From positions 124,001 through 188,000 of the forward strand of contig NZ_JAIETD010000024.1 of NCBI RefSeq assembly GCF_019745455.1: 64,000 nucleotides of DNA, written 5' to 3'. The notes beneath the pieces were generated by a model that was given only the letters and a program-made list of their open reading frames with translations, did not search any database and was not told the DNA's origin. A program made the position numbers and the translations under genes. This stretch comes from Methylobacterium sp. Lineage in GTDB: Bacteria; Pseudomonadota; Alphaproteobacteria; Rhizobiales; Beijerinckiaceae. Shown here one piece after another: positions 27,567 to 36,736 of the stretch; within the stretch, counting starts at the first letter, position 1, and each line of letters begins with the position of its first letter.

Positions 27567-28490
27567 GTGGGTGATTTGTATCGCTTGGTCTATGCCAGCA
27601 AGAACCTGATGCAGGGATCTGACGCCGAGATCGCGCAGGTTGTCGCCCAGATCCTCGAGACCTCTCGCCGCAACAACGCCAAGGTCGACGTCACCGGCGC
27701 CCTGCTGTTCAACGCAGGAGCTTTCGCTCAGGTCCTTGAGGGGCCGCAGCGTGCCATCGAGTCCACGTTCGAGCGCATCCAGCGCGATGTACGCCATGGT
27801 GACGTGACGGTGCTGCAGTGTGGCCCCGCCGAAGATCGCGGCTTCTCGAACTGGTCCATGGGCTTCGTGGGTCGGTCCGCCGCCGGAAGGGCGCTCTGGG
27901 ATGGCATCGCTGTCGAGAGCGGGTTCGATCTGTCGCGCCTCAACGGCGATGCGGTCTTCACCATGCTGCATGAGCTCGTGTTGGAGGAGGAGGGCGTCGT
28001 CCCGGCCGCGAGCGGTCCGCCGGCCACCCTGGAGATTTCGGCACCGCCTCGCGCAGCACTCGACGTGGATCGACTTCGGGCCGAGTTGCCGCAGCTCGGA
28101 TCGACCAATCAGGATCGGGAACGCCCGGATCCTCGGCCATCCGCCCAGGCATCTGCGCGACGGTCGTCACAGACGCGGAAGGCCGTGTCCGGAGACAGGA
28201 CGGCTGCGACACTCGCAGTTCTCAGGGCAGCTCTCGCCAGCGAACGACAGCTCACGACCGAATTGCGAAACGATCTCGATGATGCGCGCATCGCCCTCGC
28301 CTTGAGCCAGGAGCAGGCCGAAGCGCTGCAGCAGGAGCGGGACCTGTGGGCGAAACGAGCGAAGCTGCTCGCGGCGGCGTTAAGCCAGGAAGCCGACGGG
28401 GTCGCGGACCGACCCGAGCAGGACATGGGATCCGGCTCGACGAAAAACGACCCGAGTCGCGGGGAGACATCGATACGGGCGGTCGCCTAG
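27567..28490 (+). CDS. BLUF-domain blue-light receptor with C-terminal coiled coil
   Basis: 307 residues from a GTG with AGGAG upstream. Residues 4-100 form a BLUF domain closely resembling Slr1694/PixD: the flavin-coupled Tyr9, Asn36-Asn37, Gln55 in FAQVLEG, and Trp96 and Met98 in NWSM are all kept, so FAD binding and the light-driven hydrogen-bond switch should work. After a proline- and arginine-rich linker (about 150-215), residues ~220-275 form a heptad-rich coiled coil (LAVLRAALASERQLTTELRNDL). No enzyme domain is attached, so output must be through a partner; the adjacent GGDEF-EAL protein is the obvious candidate. Confidence 0.88.
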   Translation: MGDLYRLVYASKNLMQGSDAEIAQVVAQILETSRRNNAKVDVTGALLFNAGAFAQVLEGPQRAIESTFERIQRDVRHGDVTVLQCGPAEDRGFSNWSMGFVGRSAAGRALWDGIAVESGFDLSRLNGDAVFTMLHELVLEEEGVVPAASGPPATLEISAPPRAALDVDRLRAELPQLGSTNQDRERPDPRPSAQASARRSSQTRKAVSGDRTAATLAVLRAALASERQLTTELRNDLDDARIALALSQEQAEALQQERDLWAKRAKLLAAALSQEADGVADRPEQDMGSGSTKNDPSRGETSIRAVA

Positions 28491-28717
28491 CGCCACGCTG
28501 AGCGAATGCATCCTGGACGAGAGGCGCCCGATTTCGATCGGGAAAACCGGGAAGCCTGCATTCGACCCATGCTTCCGTAGCCGCCAATCGACGTCAGGAC
28601 CGCCGGCCAGGTCCTTCGACTCGATTTGCCACAGACTGAAGGGTACCGGCAGCGAAGTCTGGCCGCAGCGACACAACCGCGGCCATCCTTGGACGAAGAC
28701 GGCAAGGTAATCCTCGA

Positions 28718-29884
28718 TCAGATACGCTGAAGTTCCATGTAGCCGATGCAGTTCCGGGCATCCTGGTAATAGGTGACATCGGCAAGATCCACGTCGGAGA
28801 TTTCGCTGGCGAAGGCTTTAATTTCCGCTTCGGTCCGATAGAGCAAGTGCCAATCCATGAAGACCTCCATGTAGGGCACTTCCATGCAGCCCGTGAGGAA
28901 GTTCGCTACCAGCAGCGTTCCGCCCGGCTTGAGCAGGCTGAACAGCCTTCTCGTCAACCGCATGGCGATGCGATCGTCGAGATAGTCGTAGAGCCCCGCC
29001 GCATAGACGAAGTCGAACGTCCCGAGGTCGTGCCGCCCGGAAATGAAATCGCGTACGCTCAGCTTCCGCGCCTCGATCGCGGGCGAGACATGCTCGCGAT
29101 AGCCCTCGACGACGCGGAGGCTGTCGAGATCCTGGTCGGTTGCAATGAAGCGGCCGATCCGCCCTCCCCGCATAGCCACGCTGATCTCCGCCTCTCGAAG
29201 ATGCCCGCAGGCGACGGCGAGCATTTCGGCGCCCGGCCGTGCCGCAGCGATGCGATCGATCCGCTCTGCCAGGAGCTTCCTACGCTGCCTGACCGCCTCG
29301 CAGACCGAGGTGTCGTTGGTGAACCCGTAGACATCCCGTCCGGTGTCGCTCGACGCCGCCACGACGGGTTGGGCGTCGGCATGGCGGTAGATGAGATCGA
29401 GGAGGCCCGCATCGCCAGGATAGCCCCGCGGACGTGTCAGCGAGTGGCGTGTCAGCGGACATTCCGTCACGTGACCGGCGAGAGGATGCACCCTGGCGGT
29501 GGGCAGGACGACATCCTGCCAATCGCCGTCGCTCACGTCGCTCTTGAGCGATCGCAAGGTCTCGTTGATGCCGAGGATAAACCCGTTGCGATCGTGCATC
29601 TCCGCCGCGGAGGCAGCCCGATCGAGACGAGCCACGACACGAGACTGGATATTCTGCTGGTCTAGGCTCAGCTCTTGAGCAGGTTGCGGCAAAGCTATCG
29701 TTTTTGCCGCAAGGACCCGACCGATTTCGAAGGGAGTTTGTTGCCCTCTGAGGGATCCCTTGAAACGTCGCGCCGATTTTTCTTTACGAAGTCTGCCCTG
29801 CACCGACAGCGTAGAACTCACCTGGCTACTCCTCAAGTGATCCAGAGACCCGATGCCTGCGCCGATGCACAAGCGTCTCGCCAC
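28718..29884 (-). CDS. Class I SAM-dependent methyltransferase resembling PhcB-type proteins
   Basis: Up to 388 residues; the first ~70 residues are basic and unlike an enzyme, so the true start may be the internal ATG near residue 95 (MHDRNGFILGIN). The core has the motif RPRGYPGDAGLLDLIYR, which I associate with the group that includes Ralstonia PhcB (3-hydroxypalmitate methyl ester synthesis), followed by a SAM-binding LAVACGHLREAE and FDFVYAAGLYDYL. Target could be a fatty acid, but that is inference. It stands alone and converges with the BLUF gene. Confidence 0.65.
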   Translation of the reverse strand: MARRLCIGAGIGSLDHLRSSQVSSTLSVQGRLRKEKSARRFKGSLRGQQTPFEIGRVLAAKTIALPQPAQELSLDQQNIQSRVVARLDRAASAAEMHDRNGFILGINETLRSLKSDVSDGDWQDVVLPTARVHPLAGHVTECPLTRHSLTRPRGYPGDAGLLDLIYRHADAQPVVAASSDTGRDVYGFTNDTSVCEAVRQRRKLLAERIDRIAAARPGAEMLAVACGHLREAEISVAMRGGRIGRFIATDQDLDSLRVVEGYREHVSPAIEARKLSVRDFISGRHDLGTFDFVYAAGLYDYLDDRIAMRLTRRLFSLLKPGGTLLVANFLTGCMEVPYMEVFMDWHLLYRTEAEIKAFASEISDVDLADVTYYQDARNCIGYMELQRI

Positions 29885-30607
29885 ACCGTAGAAGTTATCA
29901 TTTCACTAAAACAACCGACATCTTTTAGTTCAAAATGCACAGTTCATTTTTTGTTAAGGTTAACGCCGGGCCTATCTTAGCCGGCTTTATCAAGAAGAGC
30001 TCATGTATCATGCAGAGCATTCGAGACGTGTGGCTGGGATGCTCGCATCGGCCGCCTGGAGATCCGGCACGGTCGATGCGGGCGGCGCCTCGGAATCACC
30101 CCGGGGGCCGCGAATGCAGCTGATCCGCCAGGCGAAGGGTTCGGGGGCGACCGGGCGAAGCATGAGGCGTCCATTGGCAGCGAACGCTGAGGCGCTTCGG
30201 TCGTCGGAGGAGGTGCTGCGCAGGCGTCGAGCCAGGGGCCGTTCAGTTCAAAGGCGCCATCGGCGATATCCGTGCGAGAGCGTGCCGATAGGTTGATTAG
30301 TGGCTGTTGCATCCGAGCAACCAGGAACTGTTGACGGATTTTGTGCGGCTGCAGCGCTTCGGAAGGTACTTAGATTGCCGTTATAGTTCCGCTTTGTCGG
30401 CCTCCATCGGCTTCCTTTAGATTTAAATAATTCCAGTTTAAGCATGCACTCAACTTCTGATAGGTGCAGTCTACTTTTGATCTGGAATACTTCTACAAGA
30501 TATACCTTGATCCATCAGATAAACCTCGCAAGAACGTGAATTACGGCCCGCATCATTGAGACGTTTCGTTCGCTCTGCGGTGTCGTGTTGCGTTGAGGAT
30601 CAGGGAC
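29885..30607. other. 723-bp region without a recognised gene, upstream of the siderophore receptor
   Basis: Contains AT-rich stretches at about 29895-29970 and 30365-30540 flanking a GC-rich block (about 30040-30290). Short open frames in the block, such as 30001-30312 on the minus strand, show no family resemblance. The second AT-rich stretch should hold the promoter of the TonB receptor operon. I looked for a Fur-type or RirA-type palindrome and found no convincing one. Confidence 0.5.
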
Positions 30608-32965
30608 ATGGACCGCCAAGACCAGTCTTCCGGGGGGCAGATCGCCGGGGCAGGCCGCCTTCGCATCGTATCGGCCCTCCTGCTCTCGACGACCTGTACG
30701 CTTTGTCATTCCGACGCGGTCTTCGCCCAATCCGCCCCGGTCGAGGGTGTCGAGCTGCCGGAGCTGAGCATCAGTGGCGAGGGGCGCACCCTCGGCGGCG
30801 CGCTCTACGGGCCGGGCGGGGCGCTCGGTTCGGTGCGCGGCTACGTCGCCAGCCGCAGCACCGTCGGCACCAAGACCGACACGCCGATCGTGGAGACGGC
30901 GCAATCGATCTCGGTGATCGGCCGCAAGCAGATCGAGGACCAGAACGCGCTCACCATCAACCAGGCCCTGCGCTACACCCCGAGCGTCACCACGGAGCAG
31001 CGCGGCGGCGCCGGCTCGACCCGCCTGGAGCAGTTCCTCATCCGCGGCTTCTCGGCGCCGATCTTCCTCGACGGCATGGCGCTCATCGGCGGTCGCGACG
31101 CCAACGCCACGATCGACCCCTATCGGCTGGAGCGGGTCGACGTGATCAAGGGCCCGGCCTCCGTGCTCTACGGGCAGTCGGGGCCTGGCGGCATCGTCAA
31201 CCTCGTCTCCAAGGTTCCGCAATTCGTGCGGCACGGCGAGGTCTTCGTCCAGGGCGGCGGATTCAACGAGATCCGCGGCGGCGTCGACGTCGGTGGACCG
31301 ATCGAATCCAAGGTTCCTTGGCTGGCCGACCAGTTCGCCTACCGGATCGTCGCGTCAGGCTGGAACGGCGACGGACCGGTGGACACAACACGGGTCGAGC
31401 GCGCCTTCATCAATCCCAGCCTGACGTGGCGGCCGTCCACCGACACCCAGCTCACGATCATCGGAAACTACCAGCGCGATCCGTTCTCCGGCTTCTACGG
31501 CGGCTTCCCAGCCGTGGGCACGGTATTCCCGCGCAACTTCGGCAATGGCCTGATCGGTCGCCTGCCGGTCAACTTCTACGACGGCGACCGAAACGTCGAG
31601 CGGTCTGACCGGACCCAGGCCTCGATCGAATACCTGTTCGATCATCGCTTCAACGATCACCTGCGTTTCCATTCGGCCGGGCGCTACCTGCGAACGCAGG
31701 GCGACTATCGCAGCGTCTACAGCGCGTTCAATCCCCGCAACGGCCCCTTCGCCAGCGGCCCGCTGCTTCCGCGCGCAGTCATCGGCACGAACGTCGCGGC
31801 CGAAGCCTACACGATGGACAACAACGTCGTGGCGAACTTCGACACCGGGCCCATCGCCCACACGGCTCTATTCGGTGTCGACCACCGCACCTTCAGCACG
31901 CGGACGAGCGGGACGCCGTTCCCGGACGCGCCGGATCTGAACGTGCTCGCGCCGAACTACGCGATGAATATCCCGTTCCCAGCCTTCAACACGACCTCGC
32001 GCGTCGACGCGCAGCAGACCGGCGTCTACTTCCAGGACCAGATGAAGGTCGACCGCCTGGTCCTGACCCTGGGCGGGCGCTACGATACGGCACGCCAGAC
32101 CGGCCCGACACGATCTTTCCCGGCCGGACGACCGAGCACCCTGACGTTCCAGGATGCGCCGTCCGACGCCATGACCTACCGCGCGAGCCTGCTCTACCTC
32201 TTCGATTCCGGCATTGCGCCTTACGTGTCCTACAGTCAGGCCTTCGAGCCGATCGTCGCCGGCAGGGTGTTCGACACCGCCTTCGGCACCGTCGGGCGCG
32301 TGCCCGATCCGCAGCTGAGCGACCAGTACGAGGCCGGCATCAAGTACCAGCCGCCCGGCACGGATATCCTGCTTACCGCGGCGGTTTTCGACATCCGCCA
32401 GTCGAACCGGACGACCCCGGACACGACGTCCGGCCGTCCCGCCGGCTTCGTCCTGCAGACCGGCCAGGTCGGCGTCCAGGGCGTCGAGTTCGAGGCGCGG
32501 GCGAACCTCACCGAAGGGTTGACCCTGATCGGAGGCTTCTCGCTCATCGACATCCGCAACGTCCGTGACGACAGCAGAACCGCCAACGATCTGACGCCCG
32601 GCCAGACGGTTCCGTTGCAGGGCCGCAGACCGGTGCTGGTGCCGGATTCAACCGCCTCGATGCTGGCGACCTACCGCTTCCTCGATGGTCCGCTGCTCGG
32701 GCTCGAATTCGGCGGCGGCGTGCGCTATCTCGGCCCGTCTTGGGGCGATACGGCCAACACGTTCAAGGTACCGTCGAGCGTCCTCGTCGACGCGGTCGCC
32801 TCCTACGACCTGAAGTACCTCAACCCGGCGTTCCAGGGTTTCCAGCTTCAGGTGAACGCCAACAATCTTCTCGACGAGACCTACGTGAGCGGCTGCAACG
32901 GCTATACCAGCTGCTATTACGGGCTGCCGCGTACGGTCTATGCAACCCTGCGGTATCGCTGGTAG
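30608..32965 (+). CDS. TonB-dependent siderophore receptor
   Basis: 785 residues from an ATG preceded by AGGG; a TTG 15 bp upstream is less likely. A signal peptide ends near residue 37 (DAVFAQ). The plug domain follows (about 80-190), containing TDTPIVETAQSISVIGRKQI and ERVDVIKGPASVLYGQSGPGGIVNLVSK, then a 22-strand-type barrel ending in the outer-membrane signature aromatic residue (VYATLRYRW). This is the FhuA/FpvA-type ferric-siderophore family (TIGR01783-like). It would import an iron chelate with TonB-ExbBD energy. It heads a four-gene operon with membrane proteins for handling the iron chelate. Confidence 0.93.
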   Translation: MDRQDQSSGGQIAGAGRLRIVSALLLSTTCTLCHSDAVFAQSAPVEGVELPELSISGEGRTLGGALYGPGGALGSVRGYVASRSTVGTKTDTPIVETAQSISVIGRKQIEDQNALTINQALRYTPSVTTEQRGGAGSTRLEQFLIRGFSAPIFLDGMALIGGRDANATIDPYRLERVDVIKGPASVLYGQSGPGGIVNLVSKVPQFVRHGEVFVQGGGFNEIRGGVDVGGPIESKVPWLADQFAYRIVASGWNGDGPVDTTRVERAFINPSLTWRPSTDTQLTIIGNYQRDPFSGFYGGFPAVGTVFPRNFGNGLIGRLPVNFYDGDRNVERSDRTQASIEYLFDHRFNDHLRFHSAGRYLRTQGDYRSVYSAFNPRNGPFASGPLLPRAVIGTNVAAEAYTMDNNVVANFDTGPIAHTALFGVDHRTFSTRTSGTPFPDAPDLNVLAPNYAMNIPFPAFNTTSRVDAQQTGVYFQDQMKVDRLVLTLGGRYDTARQTGPTRSFPAGRPSTLTFQDAPSDAMTYRASLLYLFDSGIAPYVSYSQAFEPIVAGRVFDTAFGTVGRVPDPQLSDQYEAGIKYQPPGTDILLTAAVFDIRQSNRTTPDTTSGRPAGFVLQTGQVGVQGVEFEARANLTEGLTLIGGFSLIDIRNVRDDSRTANDLTPGQTVPLQGRRPVLVPDSTASMLATYRFLDGPLLGLEFGGGVRYLGPSWGDTANTFKVPSSVLVDAVASYDLKYLNPAFQGFQLQVNANNLLDETYVSGCNGYTSCYYGLPRTVYATLRYRW

Positions 32966-32974
32966 GGCGCGGGC

Positions 32975-33295
32975 ATGAACGCGGTTTCGAGCAGACGGGC
33001 GGAGTGGACCACGCGCCTCGCGGTGGCCGGGCGAGTCGTCCTCGCCGCCGGGGGCGGATATGGCCTCGCGGCGCTCTCGACGGCGCTGCTGTCGCTGGTC
33101 CTGCCGCTGTCGAGGGCCGAGGCGGTGACGAGCGCGACGCTCCTGAGCTTCGCTCTCATGGTCGGAGCCGCGGTCTACGTCTTCGCGGCGCGGTCGCTGG
33201 GCCGGGCCGCCATCTCGATGGCGGTTCTCGCTGGGATCCTCGGCGGAACGCTCTGGCTTGTGATGAAGATGATCCAAACGGGGAGCCCGGCATGA
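32975..33295 (+). CDS. DUF3649-type small membrane protein of iron-uptake operons
   Basis: 106 residues with three hydrophobic segments (about 17-42, 48-70 and 78-100). Size, position directly after a siderophore receptor and before a PepSY membrane protein match the DUF3649 family often named iron uptake protein. Function unknown; it may form an inner-membrane complex with the two following proteins. Its stop overlaps the next start by 4 nt. Confidence 0.7.
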   Translation: MNAVSSRRAEWTTRLAVAGRVVLAAGGGYGLAALSTALLSLVLPLSRAEAVTSATLLSFALMVGAAVYVFAARSLGRAAISMAVLAGILGGTLWLVMKMIQTGSPA

Positions 33296-34878
33296 AGAAC
33301 GGCTTTCGCCAATCCATGGCATGGTTGCACACCTGGTCCGGCCTCGTGGTCGGCTGGGTGCTGTTCGCCGTCTTCGTCACCGGCACGGCGAGCTATTACC
33401 GCTCCGACATCTCCCTCTGGATGCGTCCGGAGTTGCGCCAGGAGGCGGCGTTCTCGCCCGAGGACCTCGCCAGGGCGGCCGAATTCGGCGTCGCTCACCT
33501 GCAGAAACATGCCGGGAACGCGCGAACCTGGTTCATCACCCTGCCGAGTGCCGACAACCCGGTCCTCGACCTGTTCTGGCGTACCAAGCCGGGCACGCCC
33601 CCGAGCCAGGCGGCCCTCGACCCGCGGACCGGCGAAGTCTCCGGATTGCGCGAGACAAAGGGCGGGGATTTCCTCTACCGCTTCCATTTCGAGTTGCACA
33701 TGCCGCCGATCTGGGGGCGCTGGATCGTCGGCATCTGCGCGATGATCATGCTGGTGGCACTGGTCTCGGGGATCGTCATCCACCGGCGCATCTTCGCGGA
33801 TTTCTTCACCTTCCGGCGGGACAAGTCGGCCCAGCGCGGCTGGCTCGACGCCCATAACGTCACCGGAGTCCTCGGACTGCCGTTCCACCTCATGATCACC
33901 TATACGGGCGTCGTCACCCTGGCGCTGATGTACATGCCCTGGGGTGTGACCACGGCCTACAAAGGCGACAACCAGGCCTTCTTCGCCGAGAGCGGCCAGA
34001 TTACCGCGCCGCGTCCGCCCGCGGGGCGCCCCGGCACCCTCGCGCCGATCGGCCCAATGGTGCGCGAGGCGATCGCGACGGTGCCCGAACCGCTGGAGCG
34101 GCTCTCGATCCTCAACCCGAAGGATGCCGCCGCCACGGTGGTGGCGGTGTTCGAGGAGCCGCACGGCCTCTCGCACGAGCATCCTCAGGTCGCCTTCGAC
34201 GGCGTCACCGGCGCCGTGGTGGAAGTCCGCCAGGGAGGCCTCAAGCCGGCGGCCAAGACATTCACCACGATGGTCGGCCTGCACGAGGCCCATTTCGCCG
34301 GGCCGGCCCTGCGCGTCCTGTTCTTCCTGTGCGGGCTGATGGGATGCGCCATGGTGGCGACCGGCCTCGTCCTCTGGTCGGTCTCGCGGATGCCGAAGGC
34401 GGGCGAGCCCGCCTTCTTCGGTCTGCGCCTGGTCCAGGCCCTGAATGTCGGGACCGTGGTGGGGTTGCCGGCGGCGGTCGCGGTCTACCTCCTCGCCAAC
34501 CGCCTCCTGCCCGTCGGCATCGCGGATCGCTCCGGCTGGGAGATCAGGGCCTTCTTCGGCGCCTGGATCATCATGGCTCTGGCCGCCCTCCTCCGCCCGC
34601 ATCGCCGCGCCTGGACCGAGGGAGCAATCGCCGTGGCAGCCCTGTTCGTCGCCGCAGCGACGGCGGATGCCCTGACGATCGGCGAGGCGCGGTTCCTCGG
34701 CTTCGACACGGCGCTGCTCGTCCTCGCGGCCCTCTTCGCCTATGCCGCCCGCAAAGTTTCGACCTATGCGCCGCCGCAGCGGGAGAGGAGATCCCGCCAG
34801 GATTCACCGGCATTGGCGGCGGCATCACGCCAGCCGGCACAGGCCTTCCGCACGCAGAAGGTCCTCAACGAGGCATGA
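33292..34878 (+). CDS. PepSY-associated transmembrane protein (PiuB-like)
   Basis: 528 residues from an ATG overlapping the upstream stop (ATGA). The N terminus MKNGFRQSMAWLHTWSGLVVGWVLFAVFVTGT is the hallmark of PepSY_TM proteins, with further membrane segments at about 145-165, 195-220, 340-365 and 380 onward, and conserved histidines (HTWSG, FHFELHM, LHEAHF) that suit haem or metal binding. Relatives such as PiuB and FoxB act in the inner membrane on siderophore iron, probably reducing it. The C terminus is basic. It is coupled to the next gene by another ATGA overlap. Confidence 0.82.
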   Translation: MKNGFRQSMAWLHTWSGLVVGWVLFAVFVTGTASYYRSDISLWMRPELRQEAAFSPEDLARAAEFGVAHLQKHAGNARTWFITLPSADNPVLDLFWRTKPGTPPSQAALDPRTGEVSGLRETKGGDFLYRFHFELHMPPIWGRWIVGICAMIMLVALVSGIVIHRRIFADFFTFRRDKSAQRGWLDAHNVTGVLGLPFHLMITYTGVVTLALMYMPWGVTTAYKGDNQAFFAESGQITAPRPPAGRPGTLAPIGPMVREAIATVPEPLERLSILNPKDAAATVVAVFEEPHGLSHEHPQVAFDGVTGAVVEVRQGGLKPAAKTFTTMVGLHEAHFAGPALRVLFFLCGLMGCAMVATGLVLWSVSRMPKAGEPAFFGLRLVQALNVGTVVGLPAAVAVYLLANRLLPVGIADRSGWEIRAFFGAWIIMALAALLRPHRRAWTEGAIAVAALFVAAATADALTIGEARFLGFDTALLVLAALFAYAARKVSTYAPPQRERRSRQDSPALAAASRQPAQAFRTQKVLNEA

Positions 34879-35213
34879 CCCCCATCGTCCTGCTCCTCAC
34901 TATCGGCCTGAGCTATGTCGGGCTCGCGGCCCTGTGCCTCGGCATGAACCGGCATCACTCGGCGATTTTCGAGGCGCGCCCGGACCCGAGGCGCGCGCTC
35001 CTCCTGCGGTCGGCCGGCTGGATCGCCATCGGCCTGTCCTTCGCCTCGGCGGTCCATTTCGAGGGCTGGGCCTTCGGCCCCGTGCAATGGATCGGCGGGC
35101 TCACGGCGGCGGCGCTGCTCGTCGTCGGCATCCTGTCCTACAGGCCGGGGCTGATCCTCCCCACGGCAGCGCTGGTTCTGCCGGTCGCTCTCGCGGCGGC
35201 GATCTCGATCTAG
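34875..35213 (+). CDS. DUF3325-type small membrane protein
   Basis: 112 residues with three to four hydrophobic segments. MNRHHSAIFEA after the first helix and position as last gene of a receptor / DUF3649 / PepSY operon fit the DUF3325 family. The start overlaps the PepSY stop by 4 nt. Role unknown, presumed accessory to siderophore-iron handling in the inner membrane. Confidence 0.68.
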   Translation: MTPIVLLLTIGLSYVGLAALCLGMNRHHSAIFEARPDPRRALLLRSAGWIAIGLSFASAVHFEGWAFGPVQWIGGLTAAALLVVGILSYRPGLILPTAALVLPVALAAAISI

Positions 35214-35316
35214 GACAAAGCCCTGGAGCTTGCGGTTACTTCAGGAAGGCGGCGAGTTCCTGACGTCATCCGCTCGTGGTTTCGGGAGATGGACCGGTGA
35301 GCCTGGAACCGTGATC

Positions 35317-35964
35317 TCAACAAGGCCCGCCGATCGGAAGCACCACCTCCGGATAGCGGCTCTTCTTGCGAACGCCCTTGCGGACTGGCCATTTCAAGGC
35401 GTTTCGAACCTGGAAGGTGTCGCCGCCCGTTTCCCTGTCGAGGATCTGTCCAAGGAACAGGATCTTGTAGGGCATCTCGACCTCGACGTAGAGGAAGCGG
35501 CTTCCTTTCTCCTCAACCGGAAAAAGAACGGTGAGGTCCTCGCCGACCTGACGCGCCTGCGTATTGGCGGTCGCGACGGCGGAACAGACCTTCGCCTGGA
35601 TCGGACCATCCTCGACGGCAGTCCCGATCGTGCTGAGCCTGATCCTCGCCGTAGAGCCGTCGAAGGGAGGCATGATCAGCGCCGCAGCCTGGAAGACCTC
35701 CTGAGCCTCCCTCGCGTCGATGGTTTCCGCTTGGCTCACGACCTCGCCCACGGCGCGAGCCAGATAGCCGACCTTCCGCACGTTGTTGGCGAAATGCGAG
35801 ATCTCCACGCATCCGATGAACAGGAAGACGAGCAACGGGGCGATCAATGCGAATTCGACCCCGGCAACTCCCGACCGTGCGGCGACGAACCGAGACGGCA
35901 GCGTGAGGAAGCGCCGGGCGATGCTGCCGGCGCGCCGGGACGGATCTTGAACCGCCCGCGTCAT
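35317..35964 (-). CDS. TadE/TadF-type pseudopilin
   Basis: 215 residues. After a basic leader, the motif SGVAGVEFALIAPLLVFLFIGCVEI gives the TadE-like prepilin segment: a conserved Glu followed by a single hydrophobic helix, cut by a TadV-type prepilin peptidase. The rest would be periplasmic. It is the third gene of a TadG-like / TadE / TadE-like set on the minus strand and overlaps the preceding gene by 4 nt. The main tad assembly genes are not in the window. Confidence 0.78.
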   Translation of the reverse strand: MTRAVQDPSRRAGSIARRFLTLPSRFVAARSGVAGVEFALIAPLLVFLFIGCVEISHFANNVRKVGYLARAVGEVVSQAETIDAREAQEVFQAAALIMPPFDGSTARIRLSTIGTAVEDGPIQAKVCSAVATANTQARQVGEDLTVLFPVEEKGSRFLYVEVEMPYKILFLGQILDRETGGDTFQVRNALKWPVRKGVRKKSRYPEVVLPIGGPC

Positions 35965-36590
35965 GGCGTGGGGCAGGTCGCCGAAGAGCCTTGACCATTC
36001 TCCATCCGGAAGGTGAAGGCCGATTGGATGACCCGGTTGCCGTTGGCGTGCTCCGAGTGCCCGAGGCTCAGACCTGAGAAGCCGATGAATTCAAAGGCGG
36101 CCTGGAGAACGACGACGGCTCCACTGCGCGGGCACTCGAAGGTGTTCCCGAAACCGCTGGCCCATTCGCCGGTGCGCGGATCGATCGGTTGAGAGAGCGA
36201 CGCTCCACCCAGGCTGCTGAAGCTGCGCAGATTGACCCTGACAAGGTCGCAGCGGAAGAGACCTCCGATCTGGGAACAGATTTCCTGACGCAAGGCGTCG
36301 GCCGGCGAGCGCTGAGCGTCCCGCGAGGGGTCGGACGCGGAGACCGGGGGCAGCGTGTTGGTGGAAATCCTGCGCGCCCCGATCTCGACGGCATTGTCGA
36401 GAACCTGCCCCATCCAGAACATCAGCGCGATTTCGAAGACGACGAGGATGAGGGCAAACAGCGGAAGGGCGACCAGGCCAAACTCGACGGCACTTGCTCC
36501 GTTGTCGTCGATCAGGATCCTACGCGTCCGGGCGCGCAGGTCTCTCATCGGGCTCCAGCGCGCCGTTCGGTTGCAGAGGTCGAATGCCAT
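35961..36590 (-). CDS. TadE-type pseudopilin
   Basis: 209 residues. The segment NGASAVEFGLVALPLFALILVVFEIALMF is a typical TadE prepilin helix with the conserved Glu. The periplasmic part has four cysteines. A likely alternative start is the internal ATG near residue 15 (MRDLRARTRR). It is coupled by an ATGA overlap to the next TadE-like gene and lies 146 bp after the TadG-like gene. Role: minor pilin or envelope component of a Tad/Flp system. Confidence 0.8.
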   Translation of the reverse strand: MAFDLCNRTARWSPMRDLRARTRRILIDDNGASAVEFGLVALPLFALILVVFEIALMFWMGQVLDNAVEIGARRISTNTLPPVSASDPSRDAQRSPADALRQEICSQIGGLFRCDLVRVNLRSFSSLGGASLSQPIDPRTGEWASGFGNTFECPRSGAVVVLQAAFEFIGFSGLSLGHSEHANGNRVIQSAFTFRMENGQGSSATCPTP

Positions 36591-36736
36591 CGCTCACGCC
36601 ACGCGTCGCATCTAGGATTGGAAGCATATCCTGACAGCGAGCTCAGACTGTTCGTTAGCACGGGGACGTTATGCAAACGTTATGGCAGATCTCACGCAAG
36701 ACATGACTAAGGCATGTTGTTAGAAACCACTACGTA

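Noticed and set aside
30365..30600. Fur or RirA operator before the siderophore receptor
   Set aside because: The segment is AT-rich, but no palindrome close to a known iron box could be picked out by eye; iron control remains only an expectation.
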